This document shows, in pieces, positions 50,860-64,000 of a stretch of DNA of 64,000 bases. This DNA comes from Rhynochetos jubatus (Eukaryota > Chordata > Aves > Eurypygiformes > Rhynochetidae). The stretch covers positions 12,270,142 to 12,334,141 of the forward strand of contig CM050654.1 in the NCBI GenBank assembly GCA_027574665.1. The letters run 5' to 3'. Below the pieces are notes generated by a model. That model saw nothing but the letters and a program-made list of their open reading frames with translations. It was not told the DNA's origin and searched no databases. The first letter of the stretch is position 1. Each line of letters begins with the position of its first letter. Both the position numbers and the translations under genes were made by a program.

Positions 50860-53800
50860 TCTCTTTTTTCTGTGAGTTTCATATTAGTAGTTTATAGCTT
50901 AGTAACAGCCTAAAGATTAAGAGTTTAGAAGATAAACTTTTTTCTGTCCTTTGCTTGGTTTTGGATGTTGTTTTTCTCATGCTCCTAAAATTACTGGGTT
51001 TAACCACCTAAGTTGTTGGGTTCATCTTTCTTCCTTTAGAAAAGAATTGAAATCCCACAAAAGTCATCTAAGGGTTGTTTGCCAAGGGCAATGCTGCTTT
51101 CAGTCTTCACTCAAGGCTTCCTGGGCTCAGGACTTTAGGCATCTTCTGAATCTAAAGAGTAGAAGAATCTCTAACACTGGAAGATTTATTTTCCTTTAGG
51201 AGGTATCTAAAGTAGATTGAGCCACCTACAAAACTGCCATCCCCGGGAAGTTGTTAAATCTAAGGTTAATATCAGCTTTTCTTGCCTTTAAGGAAAAATT
51301 TCTCAGTGTAAACATAAACTCAGAAATCCTTCTGGAAGCCAAACTCCTGCAAGAGTCCTGAGCTAGAACTGGAGTGCAGAGGCTTTTCTGTCCTCCCTCA
51401 ATGTTAACAACTCAATGCAGTGAAATTTGAAACTGTTACAGCCAGATCTTTGGGATATGGAAAATGAAAACTCTTAGTTTGAGTTAGTCAAGGGATTAAT
51501 GGCTTTTTGTTTAACACACAGCTGCGTGGGCTGTTAGAAGTGGAAACATATGGAACCATAATTGGAGAGAAATCCTTTTCCCAGTGATTGGCTCAAAGAC
51601 TTTGGTCTCTGCTTAATATGTAGTAGCCTAAGTGGTACATCTTTTTAAAAAGCCAAAAAAAAAAAATGCAGAGATGGTGTTATTGATTTTCTTCTTATTA
51701 TTTTTATACATGTAACATTTAAATCAAAACAGGAGGAGCATCACAGCATTTTTTTTTTTCCTGTTTATATTTTGGCTGTTTTGCACCATCAATAGGAAAT
51801 CAGGTGGGTGCTGAGGAAGCAGACTTATTAAATTTTTATATGGCCTTTAGGACAGCTATGATTTTTTTTTTCCCCTTACTTGTCAAGGAAGAAGAAATGT
51901 TGTAACTTCACAGCTGATTAAATTGATCTTATGAAATATTAAGCATGAGTAAACTGAGTTTTTCAAACCCTTTTTGGTTGGTCAGTGATCATTTCAGGTT
52001 CATTGCTGTAGGCAAATTATTAAAGATGAATAAAAAAAAAGTGTATTGATCAGGACTTAAAATTAATGGCCCACTGATCTGCTGGCATGCTGCTCTCACA
52101 CCTCCCAGTGGATTTAGGGCAAACACAGCATTTCTGAAGCTTCATTTGCAGCAAGGTGTTCCTGTGTTGTTTATTTGGGTTTTTTCAAGCAAAAAGCCTT
52201 CCTGCTTTCTAACCTTCCTGCCTATTGCAGAGTGTGGCCTCCTTGTATGCAGGAGGACTTGAAAACCTTTTGCAGCCCTGAAATAGCTGTGCATTTTCCC
52301 TAGAGATGAACACAAGCACAGATTTCACCTAGAGCACAACCAGGAAAACCTAGAACCTAAGCACACTGTGCTTTCACTGACTGAAGTTTGAAGAAAGATC
52401 TGTAAAGGCTGAATTGCTTACCCGAGTTCATGGGCTGTGTCTGAGCCCAGAGCATGGTCCGGCAGCACCAGCTTCTGCTCTCCCTGCAGCCTTCCTTACC
52501 TCCCACCAGTGCATGTGAGATGAGGGAGTGGCAGCAGAGGGCTGCACATGCTCTTTCATATTTACTTTCAGGTTGCAAGATTGAAGGAAGCTCTTGTTAT
52601 AAGCTGATAGAAATAAGATGCAGGAGAAAGTTCTGGTCATAGTGCAAATTGGGAAAAAAAGCATGTTACTTCCTGAAACTACTTAGTTTGATCTGAGGAG
52701 AGGAAAAAAAAAAAAGGGCTTTAATAGTGCCAGTGTGTTCAAGAAACTACATACTTGCATGTTTTTCAAATATTGCAAAGTAATATATGTCTTTTAGGAG
52801 AGAGAGGATTTAAGTCAGCATTTTCCTGTAGTTATCAATACAACCTCTTTGCTTTATTTTTAATTTTTATTTAGATTGTCTCACTTGTGTTTTGAAAGAT
52901 TCCATATCAGAACCTTTTCCCAACTTCTTTCCTTGCACTGGCTTCTGTTGCAGAAGTATAAAAATCAATCAAAAGACAGAATTTGTGGCACACAGACTGT
53001 AATAAGCCTTGATCCTTTCCTCTGTCTCTATCTTGAACTTGCGGTGAAAGTGTTGCTGAAATGGTGTAAGTTGTAGGGCTCCTCCTGTAAGATAAGAGGA
53101 AGGGAAGAGTGAAATTGTGAGGTAAGAGCTAGATGTATTGCCAAGTACATTTTCCCTGTGGAAGAGGCTAAGTTAGCAAACGGGGTCCTTTGGGATGGCC
53201 TTCCAGCATTCAGAAAAGCAATGTGGCACCCCGCAGTGCCGTGCTGACGATGTAAATAGGAGTCACGTTAACACTGCCACCAGCAAAGCCCCTTAGCTTC
53301 TCATGAGCATTGGCCTCGAGACTCCCAGCCTGAGGAGAGATCCCTAATGGATGGTGCTGCTTGTCATGGCCCATGTGATAACAGCTCGCATACCCATGCC
53401 AAGTCCTGGTTTTAGCTTACAGCAGCCCACTGAATGCTTTTAAAGTATTGTACCACTTGTCTTGAAGAAGCAATTGTTATGGCAATAGATCCTTATACTC
53501 ACATATGGCTTGCCAGAAACGTGATTTTACTTCTTTTGCGACTTGCTTTTCTGAGTTATTCATGAAGTAGCTCAGGATCTGTGCATCACTCAGATGCTCA
53601 AGCTGGTTTGGTGAGCGAAACATGGGAGCATGTGCCTGCATGCAACAGGGCACGTTCTTCCTTCTGCACAGGAAGAGGGAAGACAGACCCTTGTGAGAAG
53701 GTATCTTTGCAACATACCATGTGGGGTGTTGAGGGTTTTTCCATCCTGATTAACGTTGGGAGAGCTAACAAAGCGCTAACAGTTTTGCCAATGCTTTAAT

Positions 53801-56800
53801 CAGAGCAGACATTTGGAAAAAGGTGCTTATTGTGGAGCACAGAGGTGCTATGGGCTATGGCACGAGAAAAGGCTTTACCAAACAGATACAAGATGGGGCT
53901 TAGAAGCAGAATGTCTGTCGGGTGGTAGGGACTTTCGTCTGTTGGTGATGATTTTTCTGGATTGAGTCTCAGCAAATTATTCTACTGACTATATTTCATT
54001 CCTCTCTAAAATGTGACATTTGCAAAGTATCTTTTGGTGTCTCTTAACAGCTATTATGGGGTTGGTTGAGAAATTTGTGTTTAAATATGATAAATTTCTG
54101 AGTATATGAGGGTAGCTTAAGATGAAGCAAACAGGAAGCTATTTAATTTAGGATTTCAATTCATGCTGTGGACAAACTAGATGTTTATTCCAGCTGATCT
54201 GAAAGTGAGGAGCAGCAGTGAATCTAACAGCACAAAAAATATTTTCCCCTCTTTGAAGCCTGTTGCCAGATATCAAGTTTGAATATCCATCTTGTAATGA
54301 TATTTCATGCTTTGAAATATGACAAAGTCCATGATCACTAGTTGTGATTTCTGACAGTGAAAAGCAAAAAGATTGACATTTGGTAGGTTGTGGGTCTTTG
54401 TAAGCCAAAAACATTCAAGCCAAAATTACTGCTCAGCTGAAGTATCCTTGGAAAAGCTAGTAATGCTTTCAGCAACAGCATTGGAAAAGTGGATTTGACA
54501 TCTCTTACAATTACAAAAAATCTAAAAAGATCGCAAGAGAAAAGTCCTCTGTGTTTTCTGGAACAGTTATGGTAGGCTTGTGTGTAGCTCTGCCATATGG
54601 TTTCTTCTGCTTTTCCAAAAAATTACACTCGTTCCCAGCACATGTCATCATTGCAAAGATTTTAAGTGACTGGTCTGTAAAAATGAAGAAGGTGCGATTT
54701 ACAGCTTGATAAATCAACAGTCTCAGGCACATCTAAACTCCATTATAGTGAAATGGAGTTGGGAAGGAAAGTGAATCATAGCAGCACCTTTGAGTCAGAA
54801 TAATATAAATGAGTGTTGCAGGATTAACTTTTTTTTTTTAAAGTAAATTAAGTTAACAATAGTTTATTCTCTTCTCTTAATGCTGTTAAGCCTCTTAGGA
54901 GCTTTCTCTTCTGCAGAAACCAAATGTTTAGTTTTATTAAAGGGACTTCAAATTCTGTATTCTATCAGTAGGGATATTATTTTTTGTAATGTTTTGCCAA
55001 TTGTTTCATTATGTATTTATACAAGTCACATATTTTAATTTCTGAACATCCTTTATCTGGTGCCGCACCGGAGAGTTTAACTGAAGCTGGGAGGATACAA
55101 AGATTTAGCCTTTTGTAATGAAGAAAAATATGTGTAATTCCTTTCAAAGAAAATAAAGAAGTACTAGGAGGTAATTTTCTCAGGGAATCGGTGTGTGCAT
55201 GTAAAGCTTTTTGCATTCCGTCTTTGTCCTACAAATAAAGCACTTACATGACTCAGTGCAAAGTGAGTTCTGTAGTGCCGTGATTATGTGCAGCTGAAGG
55301 ATTTTTTGCCTGACACCAAGTTGCTAGTTTTAATCCAGCTGGGTCTGAGAGAGACCAGAATTCCTCTCTACCTTCAGTCTGGGTCAAACAAATTGGTGAA
55401 GCCATCTTAATTAGGTCGTCTAATGGGGGTCGCAAATGGCAGGTCCTGTCATGGTTGCAGGCCTGGAGAAGGTGGGTGCTGCTGTAGGGGAGCAGGGCTC
55501 GAGCACCCATCGCCCCACATGCCAGCAGGATAGCCAGAGGTACACAGATGTTCTGATTCAGTTTTCTCTGGCTTTTTATTCCTTTCCACGCTGAACCTCT
55601 CTCGCTGCTTCACAGCTTTCCAAGAGAAAAGAGCTGCAGCTAGAATCCCAGTGCTGCTGTACCAGAGGTATCGGACAAGGAATTACTGCCACCTTTGCCT
55701 GCTATTTGACGCTTCCCTAAGACTCTGTTCAAACTTGAATTCCTCCAAGAGTTCGGCAGCACCTGGGCAAGGGCTGCCCTGAAAGCTGGAAAGCTTGTGT
55801 AGCTAGTGGATTAGAAAGTAACGTGCAGGCTGACCATGATGTAGTGACCTGCATTAAAGAAATCAGCAAGCTCGCAGAAGGAGCTTTCATCTCAAGTGTA
55901 TAATCAGCATGGCATCAGATCAGGTGCCAAGTAGAAGATGTTATGCCATTAAGTCAAAAATGCTTGATGGTGCAGAGATAAGTAGCTGTGCTCTCAGTTG
56001 CTTGCGATGCAAAATTGAAACAGTGTGTTAGTTTTGTAATGTGGAAGAACAGCTTGATAGGCACAGGTTCACAGCAAACTACGGTTGTGCTTTGAACAGC
56101 CTTGCACCGTGACTTTCTCACCTTTTATTGCGTTCACAGTGATGCTTTGACTGTGTGGGAGTTTTCATCCCATTTCAAACCTGCCTTAGCACAGATTTGT
56201 GACTGGTCTTTCTGCAGAGTGGCAGAGCAGGGCTGGAAGTGTAAGGAGCTTCCCAACTCCCACCAGCCCTTTCCATGGAGTGGCTTTTCCCCAGAAATAC
56301 AGCCAGTATTGGAAGATCCTACACCAAATTTTTGTATTCTGTGCTAAGGGACTTAAAGAAAACTGTTGTACAGAAACAACAAAGATCATATTTCGTAGAG
56401 CAGAGACAGAAAACTCCTACCAAAAAAATTCAGGCATTTAAAATCACATTAGAAAGACACCATCAATCTTCGCTTAGTATCACTTCTGTCAATGTGTCTA
56501 TCACTACACCACACACAAAACATGCATCCTTGGTCTTTATATCTTTCAGTGGTGTCATTAGCATTTTAACGATTTACCATGTTCTCTCTTCAGTCTTAAT
56601 TTGGTCATTAATATGCTGTTGTAAGTTGAGCTTTGGAATGATCCCTTTTCCATTTTTTAAGTTTTATTTTACTTGTATTCAGCAGAGTGTCAGGAACAGA
56701 AGGCAGCCCCGTGTTTCTCTTTTTTGATTTAGTATCAGCCACTCAGGTATCCACTGCTGCCCATCCCATGAGAAACTCGCTCATGCTCTGATTTGAAGGT

Positions 56801-58994
56801 GGTATGTCAGTGTGTTTGGAGGGACACGTAGGGACAAGGGCAATTGTTCCACTGGCCCAGGGGATGAGCACAGGATTAGCAGGCAGGAGGCAGATTTGGG
56901 CAGGTGTACATCTGAGGAGGGAGGGTAGAGAGGAGGGACCCCTCTGCACACGAGCTGCTGGGACGCTTTGGGATGCAGCACTGAACCCAGCAGAGCTTCC
57001 TGCTCTGCCTTTCAAACCCAAACTCCCCAGAGGTACAGGGATCATTTAACTTGGAAAAAGAATGAACCATCCTTGTAAAAGCAATGATGCATATGGCTAC
57101 CCCCAGTGACTCCTCGGGGCAGCTGTAAGAGCAAGACTTCTGCTAGGCCAACTAGGATCAGGTCTGCTATTTTAGGCTGTTCTATGAAAAACATACATGT
57201 CACCTGGAAGGGGATAGGGAGTCACCAACCTTATTGACAGCAGGGGAAAATCACAGAGACTTGGGCTCCACAAACACATAGCATGGGAGCTTTTTGCAGT
57301 TACTGTAACAAACATAATCAGCTGCTGCTGACTATTTCTCAGCAGATGGGTTATAATTCATTGAAATGAGAAGCGATTTCCAGCTGTCTCAAACTTCCCA
57401 GCAAAGTGCCCCAAAGAGAAGTAGAGATTGGAGGACTGGGAAGATGAGCCCTCTGGTTTTCCAGGCTGAACATAGATACTCAAATATTTCTACCCTGAAA
57501 CACCCCTTGAATGCAGGATGGCAGGCAAAAACCCTAACACTAATGTGCAAGCAGGTAAAACTGGGTGACTGTTGTCTGCAGCTGACACTCAGGAGAACTG
57601 AAAGAAGGATATTACAGAATGGATTTTGACTTGGATGATGTATGTCATAGGAGAGGTACAGGTGGTTATCGGAGAGGGGTGCAAAGCTAACATACAGAAA
57701 TTGGTTATTGCATTTTCTTTTAACTAGCAGCCAGTGCATGCATTTTTTTAATTAGGGTAGATGAAAGTATAATCTATAGAAAATTATCTGTATTGAGAAG
57801 GTGAACAAGAGAAACAATATCTTTGTGAATCTGAAAGAAATGGGGAAGCCCATTAGCTGGTCTCTGACATTGTTAAACCTTTTTCTATTACATTTTTTTG
57901 CGTAACAGCCACTCTTTTTGAACACAGTGGCATTTTTCATTTAATCTGATGATGATTCAAAGCATTTATGCATTCTACTTATAACATGAACCACTGCTCT
58001 TTCACCACGAGGTTCACATTTAAGATTAGATTGCTGTGATTTTCACTGCTGCTCCGGTTGAAGGTCATTTAGCTTAGGAAATGGAGAGGGCAGTTGCCAA
58101 AAGGTAATCTTGTCTCATTTTACCTGGCAGCTGGCTGTCAAGTTCAAATCATGGCATTAAAAACCACTGTTGCAGCCTGCCTGTAGTCTAGCTTAAAAAA
58201 AAAAAAAAGTGACTGAGACAGGCTGCAGCTGTTTCTCAGCAAATTTAAATCCTGGCTTTTCTAGAAGGTTTGCTTTGCTAATACGGTACTTGCAGGGGTC
58301 TGATTGATTGTTCCTGTCAAACACAGTGCCCAACTCATACCTCCATTTCATGATTATGTAATTTATGATGTGTTGGGTCACATTATGTCATGATAGTACT
58401 CACAACAATTATGCTTTCTTTTGCTTTTTCTCCCTCAAAACGACAAATTCTCAATATCGTTTTGGAATGAGAATACTTTCTTCAAAGTTCCTTTCACTCT
58501 GAGTAGTGAAATTGTGGCTAAAAAAACCCCAAACCCCCAGCCTGTCAAGCCTGGTGTTCTAAATGTTCACCAGGTCTTAGTTCCTCTAGTTAGGAGAAAG
58601 GCAACAATATTTTCAGGTTGTCTTGGTAGTTTTCATACAACGCGTTCAAACACAGGTAACATTCTAGTTATCTTTGAGGAAAATGGAGAAGCCAGGCTCG
58701 CCATCAGTGGTTACAAGCTGTAGCTGAACATGTTACAAGGGAAACTTTATTTAAGGGTTAGATCTCTTTTTGAAAGGCAAAATATCTAAATATTTCCACA
58801 TAATTTTCTCTACCTGGTTTTTTTTTTTTTTTCAGTTTCATAGCACCCAGATCATAGAAGATGCTGCTAAGTTTCTGAGTCTATGCATGTCATGTATATG
58901 TGTTTTATAAGAACACCACTGCACAGGGAAGGAAAACGTGACCTTCCCCCTCCAACAAACTGTCCTTAAAGAAATTTGTAGTTTGGAGTGACAT
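50860..58994. other. Noncoding DNA, no gene seen
   Basis: No gene recognised in about 8 kb. A donor-like gag/gtaaga at 53,122 is isolated. The open frame at 56,275-56,727 (150 codons) has no known motif. A T15 tract followed by cag at 58,818-58,835 is acceptor-like but leads to no identifiable exon. Confidence 0.5.
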
Positions 58995-59035
58995 CGATAT
59001 CGCACGTACACCCGGTGCGAAGCAGAACAGGATCG
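58995..59035. other. Compact CpG cluster outside an island
   Basis: Six CpGs in 41 bases, including atcgatatcg and cacccggtgcg, inside AT-rich DNA. The cluster is too short for an island. It may be a conserved, unmethylated regulatory core or a young insertion; neither can be told from one sequence. Confidence 0.4.
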
Positions 59036-61085
59036 AACACTCCCACTTTGCCATCAGGCATTTCCAAATGTCCTCTGCACTATCTTTGCGTATTTTAAGA
59101 AAAGACTGGGAGCTTTAAACTGAATTTAGTGAAAAAGGGCCAACATATGGCCCTCTCTGCATGATGTCTGCCGAGAGAGCGACATAAAAGCAGCAGAGAG
59201 GTGGTTTTAACAGATTTCCTTGCATATATGTGGGGAGCACAGCAGGTAACTTAATTGGAAGGGACAAAAGGCATCTAGGGGCCTCTCTGTCTTGAGGGCA
59301 ATAAATACTGGAGATGCTGAACCTCCCTTTGGGAAGGTGAATAGAAAATTCAAAAGTAGGTAGAAATTTCCATCCACTGACAAGCATCTGAGCTTAAAAT
59401 GTAACTGGAAGCTTGGTTCTGTGTTGTTTATTATTATTAGCTTCAAAAGGACATGATGCTCCATCCCAAGGCTTTATAGTGTGTGAAGTCTACGGTTCCC
59501 TAGCGTGCAGGACTAAGCAGGACGGTTGGCTTTTGGCTTGCAAACAAACTGCCCCCCCTGCTGCTTAGCAGTTAAAAGTCAGACTTAGGCTAGCAGTAAA
59601 AATTCATAGCCTACAATTTTTTCAGGTGGTCTTGTTACTTTCTAAAGAATCTGTCCAGCTGCTTTTTATTCTATGAAGGTTTAATAATCATCACTGTGGT
59701 GTGCCCATGTGAGTAGTAAATCCACATAGCCATGAAAAGGTATTTAAAGATGGTCCTTATTGGATTTGAAGAGCTACTAAATTGCTTTTGCATGTATGAA
59801 CCTTGGAGAACATGGTGCCTTGTGTTCAGGGTGTCTGCTTACAAAGTGAAAAATTTTGCCTAAACAAGGACATTTGTAGGAAAACTGATCTATCACCAAG
59901 TAGTGGGACGTGAAAGACCCTTTCACTTTACCAAGCATGTGCTTACTTTTCCAGGTGATTGGGGAGACTCTAGAAAACACCACTCTTACTCTTTTATTTT
60001 GCATGGTGTATAAATGTCCTCTTCTCCTGCTATTTCCCGAAGGAAAAGTTTCTGATTCTGAAAGAGAAGTTTTATGTACCTCCTGGCCTCTGTCACCTTT
60101 CTCTCACGTGTACAAAGTTTCAGAGAGTGCAGGGTGACTGCAGATGAATTGCTTTCTACAAGAACATTTCCTGAAGTCTTTGTGTTCATCTCATTTAAGG
60201 CAAACAAGTATAGGTCAAGAAACGTGACATCTAACCCCACGTTTTCACTTCGGGAATAAACAAAGGAGAAATCCTCAAGATACTTTACAGGTTTTTTGGT
60301 TTTTTTTTCTTTTCCCCTATGCTGGAAAGCCTCTAGTATTATCTTACTGATACTCCTCCTGTGTGACTAGTAACGAGTGTTTTATGAACAAACACAGAAT
60401 AAAATGGCCTTGATATACCTGGGTACAAATAAAAGAAGCTATTTATATTAATCAGGAAAGTATCTGGCACTGGCTGTACAACTTATTTACTGAACTTGGA
60501 TTGTTAGGAACTGCCTCTGGAGGTTTGAGGAAGAAAAGAGAATTCCTGACAACCACTTCAAGTAAAATTTTGATAAGCATTATTTTAATTTAATTTTTAA
60601 AATAGATACTTTTCTGCATTAAGATATCAACTTCAATTTTTAGCCCTGATAAAATCAAAATAATTTCTTTGATAAAGAAATTCAAGCTCCAACTGATTTT
60701 ATAAATCATTTCCCTCAGTCTTTCAAAGCAAAGATCTTCTAATTGATACAAAGAGACTACAATAAAGTCACCAGAAAATGATTACCAGATCTTGTTTAAT
60801 TGAATTGAGTTGCTTTTTACTAGAAATTCTCTGCAATTGTTGCACATTTATTTTAGCAATTGTAACAGTGTTGTTCTTCATTGGCTTTTCCATCATACAA
60901 ATTAAATAGCTTAAAACTCTGAAAGAAATTATGGGGAATTTTTTTGTTTTGTTTCATTTTACTTGAACAGCTAACTAGAGTGAGTTGGAAGCTGGATACT
61001 GGGAAGGTTGGGAAACCTTGTTGTCCATGGTTAAATTCAGCTGAATGGCAGCATAATGTTTGAAGAATTCAGAAGCTCGCAAAAT
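59036..61085. other. Noncoding DNA, no gene seen
   Basis: No gene or repeat recognised. AT-rich throughout, especially 60,540-60,960. Confidence 0.55.
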
Positions 61086-61120
61086 GGCAGCAGTAATGGC
61101 AGAAGTAATGGCAAAATAAT
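61086..61120 (+). repeat. Short 12-base tandem repeat
   Basis: Three diverging copies of a 12-base unit: ggcagcagtaat, ggcagaagtaat and ggcaaaataat (the last one base shorter). Confidence 0.8.
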
Positions 61121-63607
61121 GTGGGGCCTTGAACAGATACTGGAAAATACTCCTCTAAAGCGTAAGCATTGCGTGTCATCCATGGGTAGTACTTGCTATG
61201 TGTTGTTGACCTCAGAGGAAGCAGCCAGTTCCGGGAGCTTCCCATGCCTTTCCCTTCTCCCCCTCATTACTGTAGGTTCTATGCTGTATTTTAAATAACT
61301 TTTCCTGTGGGGTAAAATCTGAAAGCAGTCACCATCAGTCAATAAAATATTTTTTATTTATCAATATTCATTTTCAAACCAAAACTTGCATCAAGAAAAA
61401 GCAATATATCTGGGTTTTGCGGTCTGTATTTCTCCTGGATCTGAAATCGAAGTCAATACATTATTTTTATTGCAGTTGTGTTGAGACACAACAACAGAAA
61501 TTGGGGCCAGAAAAAGCCCTCAAAGCTGTGTGCATACCTCTAGTAGACACTCTCCAGCAACCGGCAGCTTAGCGTCTTCCTTGGGATTAAATGTTTGTGT
61601 TGGTGTGAGGGCAGACGCTTCTGTCTGTTGGTCGCATTGGAAGCAACAGGAGGTTAGCGCCAGCCTAGTTAACCCATCCACCCTGAGCCCAGAACAGGGT
61701 CCCAGAAAATGTGCAGTGTACCGGGGGGGGGGCCTGCATGAGCGACCAAGCTGGGGGGAACACGCGGGAGGTGCGTATGAGAGGCTCTGTCCTTGCACAT
61801 GTCTGGAAGGAGCAATCAAGGGAGCAAAGGGGCTGTTCAAAGACCCCATGGGACTTTGCTCCCTCCATATGGGGCCAGGAATGAGCACAGAGCTGGGTGC
61901 TGCTGGTATCCACGGAGGAAACTCTGCCTTTGTACTGGGCACTGCAGTGCTGGGCAGAGTTAGCTTTGTAGGTAGGAGCGCCTTCCTTTGTGATGGTTTT
62001 GGATCAAGGTGATGCTTTTGAAGCAAATTGTGGGATCATTCCCTCTTGCCCTGGTCTGGCTCACCTCACCAGGCAGCCAGGGCTGCACCACCCAGGTCTC
62101 TTGGAGTGAGGTGACCTCCAGGAGGGCATCTAATGCCCTCCCACTCCTGAAGAGCACTCATCCATACCCAAGGTCTAGATAAATCCAGGCAGAAATGCAC
62201 AGCCTAAACATAAATTCAGTGGACACTGAGTCCACAGCATGAGCTATTTACTTCCATAAACCCTTTGCTCTTGCACTACGACATTTGCAATTGTAGATAC
62301 GCCTGTATCTCTTAAGGAAAGAAAAAATGGTCATTGCCAGTGCATTGTTTGTTGCCTGGCGATTATCTGTATAATTCTGTGATGAAAGACTAAATTTCCA
62401 GCATTGATTCCTTTTATGACCTTGCCAGAAAGTATTTATCCCACTTTAAATTCTGGCTATCAGCTATATATTGTAATAGTCTTGTAGAGCATTATTATTT
62501 TTGTAAGCCATTGGTAAACAGACCCGAGTTCATTACTCTCTGTATCTAAGCAGGTATTTTACCCTCTTTAAATGGCTATTGAAATTGCCTCTTTACATCT
62601 GAATATTTACATACGTGTTGCTGGCAATTTTTGGAAGTTCAAAGACATATTTTTTCCTAAAAGGGCGATCAACAAACAAAATTAGAAAAACTTGACACCA
62701 TAATAAATCAGAGTAACAACAAAATTGTAAAAATCATTTGTAATGACATATTTTGTTGCTGTTCTTGTTTGCTAGATTAGATTTCTGCTAAAGGTAATTG
62801 AAGAAAAAATTGTTCTGGTTAGAGGGGTAAAATACATTAAAATTAAATTAGTTTCTTGAACTCTGCTTAGGTTTTAAGATATCATATCAAGGAATGAAAA
62901 CACATTAAACAAGCATAATAGTCACTTTGTGTGGTTGCCCATAATGTACTTATGGTCCAGCCTTTCTGTCACTCCACAGGCAAGGCCTCTCGGGTAATGG
63001 CTATGGCATTTGGGCAAAATGCAAGCTTGGGCTCCGTTTGCTGCTCTCCACCCGAATTTCAGACCTCCCCTTGTGTCTTGCACAAACGCAGTATCTGCTC
63101 CCCGAGAAGCATGCAGAAGCCATGGGGTGTGGATTGGAGCATCCTGCAGTTCACGGACCGCAGGCAGCTGGTGCTGCTACAGGGGAGGAGGGATCTCAGT
63201 ACCTCCTTGTCCTTGACTGCTGGGACTTGGAAGTTCAGGCTACGGTTTTGTAGATTTTCTGTAAAGGAACATAAAACTGAACTGCCTTTCTTCTGCGTAG
63301 CCTTTTCGTGCCTCTTTCAAACACTAAATACAAACAGATGGGAAAATAATTCCTCAGAAACCAAATATTGAACAACTAAAAATATCAGTAGTTTTCCAAG
63401 TACTGTATCCTTGAGAAACTCTGAGCTGACAGAACTCACTTTCTCCACTTGATTCAAATCACAATACCTTCTAAAATATGCTTAACCGTTCCTTGTAGCT
63501 GAATATGGAAGTAGCATATGCTTTGGTTTATTAAATTGTTTTGATGCCTAATGTCCCATTAAGTGTACCCCACTTTCCCTGGGTTTTTTAACCTTCTTTC
63601 TCTTCTA
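61121..63607. other. Noncoding DNA, no gene seen
   Basis: A GC-richer patch at 61,520-62,030 contains a G10 run at 61,723-61,732 and is open on both strands for about 160 codons (61,530-62,012 plus, 61,520-62,026 minus). Neither translation shows a domain. The frame at 62,931-63,371 (146 codons) is likewise unrecognised. Confidence 0.5.
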
Positions 63608-63623
63608 CCCTCCCTCCCTCCCC
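63608..63623 (-). other. G-quadruplex motif with single-base loops
   Basis: The plus strand reads ccctccctccctcccc, so the minus strand carries four G tracts of three or four separated by single A loops. This fits the canonical quadruplex pattern with the shortest loops, the most stable class known in vitro. It sits in a longer pyrimidine-rich tract at 63,592-63,633. Confidence 0.8.
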
Positions 63624-64000
63624 TTTCTCCTCCAAAAGACTCATCAATCAGGCTAAGGGTCTGGGGTGTTTTTAAGAAAAAAAGAACAAACAAAAAGCTA
63701 AGCAGTCATGGATGGCAGTTCCCTCTGCAAGTGGTATGGGGAAACAAGCAATAACATTCTTTTTTAAAGCATCTTTCCACATCTGTAGAAAGCACTTAGG
63801 ATTTTTTCTTTCTTTTTTTATTGTTTACTAAATCAAAGCCAATGCATCTGAGGCTTATAGTGATGATAGCAAAAATTACAAAGACCTTTCATATGCAAAA
63901 AGACATTTTTGTATGACTGAAGATTTGAAATGTATTATGCCAATCTTGTATTCAAAGACCAGCTTTGCGGGGTTTGAGTTCTATTATGTGATTTTTCTGG
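63624..64000. other. Noncoding DNA, no gene seen
   Basis: AT-rich sequence running to the window edge, with no feature recognised. Confidence 0.5.

Noticed and set aside
56275-56727. Plus-strand 150-codon open frame with a hydrophobic middle
   Set aside because: No family resemblance; composition follows the local AT/T-rich sequence.
59252-59290. ttggaagggac resembling a reversed CR1 tail
   Set aside because: Downstream sequence diverges at once and no atcatagaat end precedes it.
61520-62026. Overlapping open frames of about 160 codons on both strands
   Set aside because: They lie in a GC-richer patch with few stops; neither translation has recognisable domains, and antisense overlap of this length is common by chance there.
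62931-63371. Plus-strand 146-codon open frame
   Set aside because: No recognisable motif and no supporting splice sites or promoter.
1-64000. CRISPR arrays, operons, tRNA and rRNA genes
   Set aside because: No regularly spaced direct repeats, no prokaryotic gene density and no tRNA B-box-like or rRNA core sequence was seen; the window is eukaryotic noncoding DNA.

Overview
The window looks like avian nuclear DNA with no protein-coding exon I can recognise. Three things point to a bird. A fragment near 3,054 closely matches, from memory, the start of an ERVL-type LTR that is abundant in Neoaves. A fragment near 27,252 is the 3' end of a CR1 LINE. Elsewhere the DNA is AT-rich, CpG-poor and low in repeats, with no SINE seen. 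No open frame reads like a known protein family over its length, so I treat nearly all of them as chance. The window is best described as an intergenic or long-intron region.

Layout. 1-6,040 is plain noncoding DNA with the LTR fragment and one CTCF-like site. 6,041-6,584 holds a possible hAT-type transposase relic followed by a clean two-copy 66-bp tandem duplication. 8,726-9,414 holds a TATA-like site and a compact nested inverted repeat. 9,415-27,251 is featureless apart from simple repeats. 27,252-27,360 is the CR1 end, with part of it lying in opposite orientation. 30,195-30,560 is a decayed reverse-transcriptase stretch of Ty3/Gypsy type, a rare class in birds.

The main functional candidate is the GC-rich, CpG-rich block at about 40,560-41,230. 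It is flanked by strong splice-donor matches facing outwards on both strands: minus strand at 40,559 and plus strand at 41,302. It also contains a CTCF-like site. Together these suggest a bidirectional promoter with two divergent first exons. A second possible promoter, a TATA box followed by a donor, lies at 50,735-50,859. A weak exon candidate lies at 48,091-48,312.

I found no evidence of a new multi-gene system. The points most worth checking are the divergent CpG-island promoter, the Gypsy and hAT relics, the nested inverted repeat at 9,339-9,414, and the short-loop G-quadruplex motif at 63,608-63,623.
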